NCBI RefSeq assembly: GCF_024129865.1
Contig: NZ_JAMYFE010000049.1
Span: 1-64,000 of the forward strand
DNA length: 64,000 nt
Source: Stieleria tagensis
GTDB lineage: Bacteria; Planctomycetota; Planctomycetia; Pirellulales; Pirellulaceae
Reading direction: 5' to 3'
Part shown: positions 53,043 to 61,600 of the stretch, piece by piece
Position numbering within the stretch: the first letter of the stretch is position 1
How the letters are laid out: each line of letters opens with the position of its first letter
Made by a program: the position numbers and the translations under genes
The notes under the pieces: model-generated
Database searches by the model: none
The model's input: only the letters and a program-made list of their open reading frames with translations
What the model was told of the DNA's origin: nothing

Positions 53043-55146
53043 TGTACCTTATTCGCCAAAGCGACTGTCTTTCAGCAATCTCTTCCGGCCGATTGCGATT
53101 ATGACGGCGCTATTGCTCGGCATCACTCTCGTCACCATGTGTCTTCGGGGTGAGGAAAAGGTGGCTTCGCCACCCTTCAGTCAATTGAGTGAATTGACTG
53201 TCGCTGGAGTTGAGACGGCCTTTGATGGGCCGGCGCCTTCAAGAATCGTCGTCCGCGACACTCATCCTCGAATCATGTTCTCTCGTGACGATTTGGAGAA
53301 CTTGCGTCAAAAACTACATTCCGCCGAATATGGTCGTGATGTTGTTGTTTTGCGTGCCGACCGCAGCACTTCGACAGGTCCGTCCTCTGCAGCCTTGAAT
53401 TACCAGCTATTTGATGATCAAACGGCACTTGAGTTTGCAAAACAGAAACTGATCCGGTGCGAAATACAAAAGTGGGGTTGGCCCTACTATGACAATCAAT
53501 GGATTTTTGTTTGGGCATGCACCTACGATTGGATTCATGATGCACTGACGGAAAAAGAAAAGTTGATGGCTTGGCAACAATTTAGAAAGCAAGTCGGAGA
53601 CCAGTTCAATTTCGCGGCTTTTGAGGGAACCGGCAACTACGTCCAGGAATTCGAAACGAATCACAACGACCATTGGGGAAAACGGGCGTCACCGTACGAA
53701 GGCGTGGTCGCTCTAGCCATTCACGGAGACGGAGTTGCGGATGATTGGGCCGAGTGGACGATTGAGAAAATTCGCAGCGGTCATCGATCTTTTTGTACTC
53801 CGTGGGGAAAGTATGGAATGATCGATTGGATGAACCTGATGGCATTGGATACCGGTGGGTGTCAGGCTTCAACAGATGACGATAACGCAGCGGGCTACAA
53901 TGGATTTTATGCAGGGGCGACAATGTTGGTCACAGGTTCGTGGAACTCGGCCACTGATCAACATTTATGGGAAAAAATGAATTTCTTTCGCTATTGGCCA
54001 CTTTGGAATACATACGACAACGACACTCCGCTTCTTCAAAACGGTTTCGGACTTGGGATCATGGAAGTGGTTGCCGGTCGGTATAAAGAATTGGACCCGG
54101 CGATGGCTGGATTAGCCAACTGGTACTCGGCGCAACATGGTCCGAGCGACAAATCGGCAACTTTCCTACCGGGACTGATCTGGGGCGATCGCCGCGTCGC
54201 TGCAAAATCACCGCAAGAGCTCAAGCTTCCGTTAGCTAAATTCTTGCGGGGAGCGGATGTTTGTATTTCTCGCGATTCATGGCAGGCCGATGGACTTCTG
54301 GTCGGGATGCGCTCACGCTATCTCGACACGTTGCGCTATGAAGGGGCGTCAGGGTGTGTTTGGATTTATCGTCAGAATCAGCCCATCTTGGTTCGTCCGA
54401 GATCCGGAAAATGGCGTGATCAGGCAACCACTTGCTCGGGTCTGGGGTTCCGCGATCCCAATGTTGTCAATAAGCGACTGGGGACCAGCCAAGGTGCGGG
54501 TGCGACCTATTGGGGAAGGGGGATCGGTCGCGTCGACAATGCATTGGTAGCTGCAAATGTGGGCGACTATTTTCCAAATTGTTTATCACAAGCCATTGTC
54601 GAGCCGGCATTTCATATATTCACGACTCGCTTAGATCCTCTTTATACGTTTGATGAGGTCGAGCGTGCGGAACGAACCCTTGTTCACTTCCCACAAGACA
54701 ACTTGGTTGTCATCGTTGACCAATTTGAAATTCCAGAATCGATTGAATACTACTCGACCCTGCGTTTACCTGACACTCCTGATATTTCTGAAACGACGGT
54801 TGCATGGAGTAACGCCGTAGCCAATGTTGTTTCCTTCGACGGCACGCGTCCGATTTGGATTGGGGGCGCTGAGAAAGAACTGATGACGCCGTGGGGTGAG
54901 TGGATCACATCAAGAAAGTTCGCGCCAGGTTATTCTCGAGACGATGAAAAGAGACTGCGTTATGGACTCGGGTCTGTCTGGACGCACGGAAAAGGGTCGA
55001 ATACCATCGTTTCTGCGATTCACGTCGGTTCAAAGCAAGCACCGTCGATCGAACGGTTACCGACGGGGGTTCGTGTCGCAGGGTATTCGTTTGATCTGTC
55101 GGGAGGAAATGTTCGCTTGTTGACTGACCAAACGAAATTGCGGTGA
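53035..55146 (+). CDS. Exported heparinase/alginate-lyase-like protein
   Basis: A 703-aa protein with an N-terminal signal anchor (about 21-40: PIAIMTALLLGITLVTMCLR), so the rest is extracytoplasmic. The body is an alpha/alpha toroid followed by a beta-sandwich, as in polysaccharide lyases of the heparinase II/III type: ETNHNDHWGKRASPYEGVVA (Asn/His candidates), GMIDWMNLMALDTGG, a central DSWQADGLLVGMRSRYLDT and late ENL-type beta strands (DNLVVIVDQFEIPESIEYYS). Similarity to known lyases is faint, so function is provisional. A second, exported copy beside the cytoplasmic-looking one at 45143 suggests two steps in polymer trimming. Confidence 0.65.
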   Translation: MNSVPYSPKRLSFSNLFRPIAIMTALLLGITLVTMCLRGEEKVASPPFSQLSELTVAGVETAFDGPAPSRIVVRDTHPRIMFSRDDLENLRQKLHSAEYGRDVVVLRADRSTSTGPSSAALNYQLFDDQTALEFAKQKLIRCEIQKWGWPYYDNQWIFVWACTYDWIHDALTEKEKLMAWQQFRKQVGDQFNFAAFEGTGNYVQEFETNHNDHWGKRASPYEGVVALAIHGDGVADDWAEWTIEKIRSGHRSFCTPWGKYGMIDWMNLMALDTGGCQASTDDDNAAGYNGFYAGATMLVTGSWNSATDQHLWEKMNFFRYWPLWNTYDNDTPLLQNGFGLGIMEVVAGRYKELDPAMAGLANWYSAQHGPSDKSATFLPGLIWGDRRVAAKSPQELKLPLAKFLRGADVCISRDSWQADGLLVGMRSRYLDTLRYEGASGCVWIYRQNQPILVRPRSGKWRDQATTCSGLGFRDPNVVNKRLGTSQGAGATYWGRGIGRVDNALVAANVGDYFPNCLSQAIVEPAFHIFTTRLDPLYTFDEVERAERTLVHFPQDNLVVIVDQFEIPESIEYYSTLRLPDTPDISETTVAWSNAVANVVSFDGTRPIWIGGAEKELMTPWGEWITSRKFAPGYSRDDEKRLRYGLGSVWTHGKGSNTIVSAIHVGSKQAPSIERLPTGVRVAGYSFDLSGGNVRLLTDQTKLR

Positions 55147-55155
55147 GGCGGTAGC

Positions 55156-56349
55156 ATGCAATTTTTTTTTCCGGAATCACCCATTCACCTAGCGATAGCC
55201 ATTGGCTTTTGGATTTGCGTGGTTGGTGTGATCATGCCGTACCTGATCTATCCAATCTGTCTGTTTGTATTGTCTCGCTTGCGTCGAGTTCGTGAAGCGA
55301 GTGGGACTTCGCGACCGGTCACGTTTGTCATTAGTGCCTACAACGAAGCGACCGTGATCAGGGAGAAGATTGAAAATACTTTGGCGCTAGAATACCCAAA
55401 GGATTTCCTGCAGATCGTCGTGATTTCTGATGAATCGGATGACGGCACTGACGAAATTGTTGCTCAATTCCCGAGTGTAGAACTCTTTCGACAGTCACCA
55501 CGACAGGGGAAATCGTCAGGTATCAATGCATCCTTTGGGCAATTTCGTGGTGAAATTGTCGTTTTCAGTGACGCTAATGCGATCTATCATCCCGACGCCG
55601 TATCCCATTTGGTGCGTCATTTCGACGATGAGCGTGTAGGCTATGTGGCCGGTCGACAGATGTACCGACAGGGTGGCGGTGCTGCTCAAGAATCTGAAAA
55701 CGCGTTCTGGGATTTTGAGCTGTTATTGAAGGCCTGGGAGAGTCGACTGTCCAGTGTTGTAGGTGGCGATGGCGCGATCATGGCAATTCGTCGAGAGCTT
55801 TTTACTCCTTTGAAAGTCGACGATATTAATGATTTCGTATTGCCGCTGCGGATGGTCGTTGCTGGATTTCAGGGCCGTTTTGAGCCCGACGCAGTCTGCT
55901 ACGAGGAAGCGGCGCCTTCGTTCCGTGGAGAGTTTCGCCGCAAAGTGCGAATCGTCAATCGCTCGCTTCGAGCGGTGTCGCGAGTCCCGCAGGCACTTAA
56001 TCCGTTTGTGGTTGGGATTTTTGCGGCCCAACTCTTCTGCCATAAGGTCGTGCGATGGTTTGCAGTATTTTTAATGCTAGGTGCGTTGGTCAACAGCGGT
56101 GTGCTGGCATTTGCAGGATTGCCAGCGTACGTTTGTCTTTTCGCCGCACAACTTTGTAGTTATGTCGTTGCATTGGCTGCACGCTGGACTCCTCTGGGGA
56201 ATTGGAAACCGGCCATGTTGCTCTATTACTTTTGCATGGCGAATATCGCTGGGGGATTGGGTGTGCTGAACTTTTTTGTGGGAAGGAAGTTTGTGGTCTG
56301 GACACCACAGCGAGACACTGTTGCCACAGGCGCTGAGCCAACCGCTTAG
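55156..56349 (+). CDS. Glycosyltransferase family 2, membrane type (first of pair)
   Basis: A 397-aa inverting GT-A enzyme. TM1 is at about 8-37. The catalytic domain includes VTFVISAYNEATVIREKIEN, VVISDESDDGTDEIV, FSDANAIYHPDAV (metal-binding DxN/DxD position), and an NDFVLPLR/FRRKVRIVNR pair that stands in for the ED and Q/RxxRW motifs of processive enzymes. Three C-terminal helices start about 285. Architecture is like cellulose-synthase/hyaluronan-synthase-related GT2. Nine bases separate it from the lyase-like gene and ten from its paralogue. Confidence 0.88.
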   Translation: MQFFFPESPIHLAIAIGFWICVVGVIMPYLIYPICLFVLSRLRRVREASGTSRPVTFVISAYNEATVIREKIENTLALEYPKDFLQIVVISDESDDGTDEIVAQFPSVELFRQSPRQGKSSGINASFGQFRGEIVVFSDANAIYHPDAVSHLVRHFDDERVGYVAGRQMYRQGGGAAQESENAFWDFELLLKAWESRLSSVVGGDGAIMAIRRELFTPLKVDDINDFVLPLRMVVAGFQGRFEPDAVCYEEAAPSFRGEFRRKVRIVNRSLRAVSRVPQALNPFVVGIFAAQLFCHKVVRWFAVFLMLGALVNSGVLAFAGLPAYVCLFAAQLCSYVVALAARWTPLGNWKPAMLLYYFCMANIAGGLGVLNFFVGRKFVVWTPQRDTVATGAEPTA

Positions 56350-56359
56350 GTCGCTTTAA

Positions 56360-57583
56360 ATGCAGGGTTTCAATGTGGACGGATGGTTGGCATTTGCATT
56401 AACGCTAAATGCTCTCGTTTTGATTTACACATACGTAATTTTTCCGTTTGCGATGGCACTTATCGGACTTCGGCAGACGCGAACCCCATCAAAGGTACAA
56501 GACGTCGTGGATGGCGGCCAGTCGTTAAGCGTCTCGCTGATCATTCCCGCTCACAACGAGGAGGCAGTCATAGCGGAAAAGATCCAAAATTCGATTGCCA
56601 TTGAAACCACTGATCTCGAAACCTTCGGTCAAAAAAATATCAACCTGGAAATCGTTGTAGCGAGTGACGGATCCACTGATCGCACCAACGAAATCTGTAG
56701 CGCCGAGCCGCGGATCCGCCTGATGGCATTTGACACCCGCCGCGGTAAATCATCGATCCTCAACGATGCGGTGACTGCCAGTAGGGGAGAAATCATTTGC
56801 CTGTGCGACGCGAACGTGATGTTTCGCAAAGACGCGTTGCGACGCCTTGTTAGCCACCTAGGCGATCCGGAGGTTGGTGGCGTTACTGGTGATGTTCGTT
56901 TGAAGAGCGAAGAGTCCAGTTTTGGACTCGCAGAGCGTCTCTACTATCGACTTGAACGCTCGATCCACCGTGGTGAGTCAAAGTTGGGAGCAGTGATGGG
57001 AGTCGACGGAGGGATGTATGTCATCCGCCGAAATCTGTTTCAGGCACTGCCTCAGGACACAGTGCTGGATGACTTTTCAATTTCAATGAACGTTCTACGC
57101 AGTGGCAAGAAACTTCTTTATGATCATAGAGCGATTGCAGATGAGAATGCAACCGAATTAGCTGCCGATGAGTTTCGCCGCCGAGTTCGGATTGGCATCG
57201 GAGCCGCCCAGGTTCTCCGCAGAGGCGTGCATCCTGGTTGGGGGCAAGTCGATCGGATGCTGCTGTTCGTCTCGCACAAATTGCTGCGTTGGCTTTCTCC
57301 GTTGCTGCTGATTTTGCTTTTTTCGTTGCTGATCGCGTGGGCGCCTCGCAATCCTCTCGCATGGTTGGTGCTCGTTCCAGCATTGTTGGCGAGTTTACTT
57401 TGCGTTGTAGGGGCTATGCTGCCAAGCTCACGCAGGACAATGATCGTTGCGTTGCCGTTCTATTTCATCCTCAGCCAAATTGCGATTGCAATGGGTTTGA
57501 TACGAGGTTCAATCTTTAGATCGTCCGGTATTTGGAAACGCACGAAGCGAGAACGCCTTCAAGACCGTGCGGTGGAGCCATGA
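56360..57583 (+). CDS. Glycosyltransferase family 2, membrane type (second of pair)
   Basis: A 407-aa paralogue of the preceding gene with the same plan: TM1 about 8-32; VSLIIPAHNEEAVIAEKIQN; VVASDGSTDRTNEIC; LCDANVMFRKDAL; VLDDFSISMNVL with FRRRVRIGIGAAQVLRR; three C-terminal helices from about 300. Clear but distant resemblance over the whole length suggests an old tandem duplication. The stop overlaps the deacetylase start (ATGA). Confidence 0.88.
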   Translation: MQGFNVDGWLAFALTLNALVLIYTYVIFPFAMALIGLRQTRTPSKVQDVVDGGQSLSVSLIIPAHNEEAVIAEKIQNSIAIETTDLETFGQKNINLEIVVASDGSTDRTNEICSAEPRIRLMAFDTRRGKSSILNDAVTASRGEIICLCDANVMFRKDALRRLVSHLGDPEVGGVTGDVRLKSEESSFGLAERLYYRLERSIHRGESKLGAVMGVDGGMYVIRRNLFQALPQDTVLDDFSISMNVLRSGKKLLYDHRAIADENATELAADEFRRRVRIGIGAAQVLRRGVHPGWGQVDRMLLFVSHKLLRWLSPLLLILLFSLLIAWAPRNPLAWLVLVPALLASLLCVVGAMLPSSRRTMIVALPFYFILSQIAIAMGLIRGSIFRSSGIWKRTKRERLQDRAVEP

Positions 57584-58605
57584 ATGTTGCCGGAGAGATC
57601 TACAGGGGGTTAGTGGTCACAATCGACACAGAAGAAGAAGGGCTGTGGTCGGGTGAGTATGCCGCAAAGGCGACGGTTCAAAACATCAATTCGGTACCGC
57701 GATTTCAAATGATTTGTGATCGCCACGGGATTCGCCCTACCTATTTGGTTACCACTCCGGTGGCCGAGTCCGCTGACGCTGTAAGAATCTTGAAAACCAT
57801 TCAGGATGAAGACCGCTGTGAGATCGCCACGCACGTTCATCCTTGGAACAGCCCGCCGGTGGATGACCATTCAACGCCCAGGAATTCCTACCTCTGCAAT
57901 CTCCCGACAGAAGTTCAACGGGAGAAGCTCTTGGGATTGACAGAGTTGATTGAATGCCAATTCGAACGCAGGCCAATCGCATTCCGCGCGGGCCGATATG
58001 GGGCTGATGCGACAACCCTCCGGATTCTGAAAGAACTGGGTTATCAGGTCGACTCCAGCGTCTTGCCGCGAGCAGACTATCGAAGCCAGGGGGGGCCTGA
58101 TTTTCGGGCCGCAACGTGCATCCCTTATTTTCCTTCCGAACATGATATCCTAGGCACTGGAGAAGATGACGGCCTGCTAGAGGTACCCGTCACGGCCGGA
58201 TACACCCACAGTCACTTTGAACTTGCCGATCGACTCCGCGCCGTGGCCATGCGTCGGCCATGGAAAAGTTTCAAAGCAGTGGGGCTATTGGATCGCACTG
58301 GCATTGCGACCAAGGTCAAACTCAGCCCAGAGCAAGCAAGTTTGCAGGCGATGCAGCAACTCGCTGCCGCGATGATACGGAGGGGTTCGCCCGTCTTGGT
58401 GCTCATGTTTCATAGTTCTTCATTGCTGCCGGGGTGTTCTCCGTACGTGCGTAGCGAAGCAGACCTTGATGATTTCCTTGACCGTCTTGATCGTTTCTTC
58501 CAATTTGCGGTCGATCAGCTTGGTCTTGACACGCTGACTTTAGGGGAATGTTTCGATCACCGAGGGCATTTGTGCCCCGGGCAGTTGCCGGGATCGAAAC
58601 TCTAA
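57580..58605 (+). CDS. Polysaccharide deacetylase family protein (second)
   Basis: A 341-aa NodB-fold protein. Motif 1 is VVTIDTEEEGLWS, motif 2 region is EIATHVHPWNSPP with the two metal-ligand His, and motif 3 is AFRAGRYGADA. VLMFHSSSLLPGCSPYVRSE near the C-terminus contains the late conserved His. It belongs to the WalW-like/GT2-linked branch rather than the XrtA DUF3473 branch seen at 31752. No signal peptide. ATG 57580 overlaps the upstream stop; last gene of the plus-strand locus, 58 bases from the convergent giant surface protein. Confidence 0.82.
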   Translation: MNVAGEIYRGLVVTIDTEEEGLWSGEYAAKATVQNINSVPRFQMICDRHGIRPTYLVTTPVAESADAVRILKTIQDEDRCEIATHVHPWNSPPVDDHSTPRNSYLCNLPTEVQREKLLGLTELIECQFERRPIAFRAGRYGADATTLRILKELGYQVDSSVLPRADYRSQGGPDFRAATCIPYFPSEHDILGTGEDDGLLEVPVTAGYTHSHFELADRLRAVAMRRPWKSFKAVGLLDRTGIATKVKLSPEQASLQAMQQLAAAMIRRGSPVLVLMFHSSSLLPGCSPYVRSEADLDDFLDRLDRFFQFAVDQLGLDTLTLGECFDHRGHLCPGQLPGSKL

Positions 58606-58663
58606 CCAGCTCTGTTTTTCGCCCGGCAAAAGGAGCGCACTCTTTATCCGCGCTGATCGCATC

Positions 58664-61600
58664 TCATCCGCGGTCAGAAAGCAGGCTCAGCTGTGTCCAT
58701 CCATCCGTCGGCATCTTCACGGTGCCAACGTCGTCGGAGTCGGCCGCTTTGTGCGGTTCATCCTGATTGAGTTGGGCGTCCCGGTGTGCGGTTTCTTCCT
58801 GTTGCGCACTGATGAAAATTTCTCCTGCTGCGGCCAATGGAATCAGGTCGCCATCTGGATTTCGCATCGACTGGGATACACTTGGAAATTGCGTATCGAC
58901 ACCGATTGTTGTCGATACGACATTCGTTAGGGGGATCGCTGCCGATCGTCCCTGGGTGAAGCGATCCGCTACTTCGTCGCTCTCGATGACAGTGGCTGAG
59001 ATCCTGGCATTGGACAGGCCGCCACTGAATCCCGTGTCTGTGTCGTCACCACCACCGAGCATAACGGTTTGGCTGCCGAATGGTTTGTACAAAATCCGTT
59101 GGCCAATATCCGTGGCGTCGGCACGCATTGTTCCATTGACGTATAGACGCATCCGTCCATTTTGGGCTTCTGGTTCATAGGTTAGCACGACATTGTCCCA
59201 CTCGCCTGTTTTCCAATCCGTCTTTTCAGCAAGGATGCGTGTTGTTCCCAGTTCCGTCGTGAGTGTGGCGTAGTAGCCCTGCAGCGACGTCGTCCCGCCA
59301 TCTTTGACCCCAATCGCGTAAGCCGCCGCTGAGCCGGAATTGTATCGAATCAGGTCCTGGAATCCAGTGCGCCCTTCAGGAGACGCCCACAGTTCTATCG
59401 TCAGTTCCGACTCGGGGCGCAGCGACGCATTCGCTTCCAGATCTACACGGTTGGAACCATTGAATTGTAGTCCTCCGTCGGCGCGAGGTTCGGCTTCTGA
59501 CAGAACGCCGTCATTGCCATTGGGGGAGAGATCGGGGACGACAGGATTGGGGCTATTGAGATCCCAACTTGCTAGCACTGGCGAGTCACTCGCATCGTAG
59601 AGAACGTTCACGCGAACCTCATTCGTTGCACGCTTGCCGCGCGCATCGGTCGCGGTGAATTCAATCAGGTGCTCTCCGGCATCATCATTGGTTGGTAGCC
59701 AGGTGAACTGTCCCGTATGGGTATCGAAATCGCTTCCCTCCGGCAGGCTGCTCGCCGAAAGTTCCACGGCCTCTCCATCTTCGTCAGAGGCCGACACAGA
59801 AAAGTCTAGTAAGTGATTTGCCGTGATTCGCTGTCCGGCGGGCGTATTAAGCACCGGGCGAGTATTTGAGCCGGCAATGGGGGCCGGCCGGATCGGTAAT
59901 TTAAGCGTGAGACTGAGTTGTTGGATGGTTGCACCGCTTTCGGACAACGCTTCACCATCCAATTCAAGGCTGCCGAAACTCGGTAACCCTTCCAATGCGA
60001 TTTTTCCGGATGTCGATCCGCTCGAATGGATTACCTGACCACCGATCTGCCAGCGAACTTGGTTCACTAATTGATCATTGCCAACGATGGTGTAGTAGAG
60101 CAAGGGTGTGCCAAACTCCAGAATCACGTTGCCGACTAACTTAGGCTGGACATTGATCGCGGATGCTTGTTGGAAAACGAGCCCCTCGATGCCCATCGCA
60201 CGTGCCCGAATGAGAGCTGCTTCTCCGTCGTCACCATCAACTTCTTGGGTAGGCGCAACTCGTCCACCGACCGCTATTCCGTGGTTTGTAAAAGCGTCCA
60301 GGTTGCTTAATCCGGCACTGGGACCACCCACAGTTTCGGGAATGATAAAGCTAGGCGCTTGCTCTTTGTAATAGACGTCCAGGTCAATTCCGGCCCAGCC
60401 TCGGTAGTTTTTGAGCGTCGTCGTTTCTGGGACCAAAATTGCGTCGTCCAATGTCGGCCGGATCTCCATCCAGACGTTTTGGTCCGCGCCCGGATTGAGA
60501 TGATCCCCGAATACGACATTGGAAATTTCCATGTCTCGGGAGCCGTCCACCGGGAATTGCCCCCAGGTTTCGCTGGCGAAGTTGGTCGCGTTGTCGAAGT
60601 AGCTGTCGCGGATCGAAATCTCGTCCGTCACTCCTCGTCCCCGGTTTCGAAAGCCGATTTCAACCCCTTGAACATTGGCGTTGCTAATTTCGGTCGTGGC
60701 GGCGATCGAGCCTCCGTGGGTAAACGCCGTTCCCGGCTTGCTGGATCCACCTTCGGTGATCCGCAACCCAATCGCATCGGGATCCCCTCGCTGCAGCCAA
60801 CCGTCAATCACGTGATCGTTGGCGTAGTAAAAATAGGCTCCCGATCCGGATACATGCCACACTGTCGTATCAACCAGTGTGTTGCGTCCAGGGGTGTCGG
60901 GGAAATGGCCCCGGTCACCGACAGACCACAACCAGACCGCCGCGGTGGTGGCCCCATATGCCTCATTGCCATGAAAATCATCAAAGGGTTCAGCCAGCAC
61001 GTTGACTTCCCGGGACATACCTACCATGTGTGGGTTGGCGCCTGGAGCCAGCGGAATCTGCACAGGCCGATACGTTGAGCGGTTCACGCTGGGGACATTG
61101 TCGGTGTAGACGATGTAGGCATTGCGAATCGCGTTGGCGACGACGTTGTTGTGGACCGAATTCATCGCCCCAGCTAACCAAATCCCATCCCCCATGTCAC
61201 CAGTGTCGGCTGCCGTCCGGTGCACACCATGCCAGGAAAAAGGGCCACCACCACCGTTGACACGAACAATGAAGTTTCCCTCAATCATGTTCTCAAACTC
61301 GCTGCCATCCTCGGTGACCACCGCGGCACCGTCGGAATCGTAGTACACCGACTGGCCTAGGTAACCATAATGCGAAGCATGAATCGCCGTGCCCCACTTC
61401 AGCGCCCCGGTGATTGAGTTGCCGACGCTGATCCATTGGTAGTTGGCACCACTGTCATCAAGCGGAATCCCACCCTCAGGGCCGAACAAATGGTGAAAGT
61501 GTTCCGAGTATCGAGCGACCTGGTTGCTACCGATTTTCGTCACACGGCCGTCAGAGTCGAACTGAGTGTTGTCGAGTTCACCGACGGTCGTTCTTCCCAA

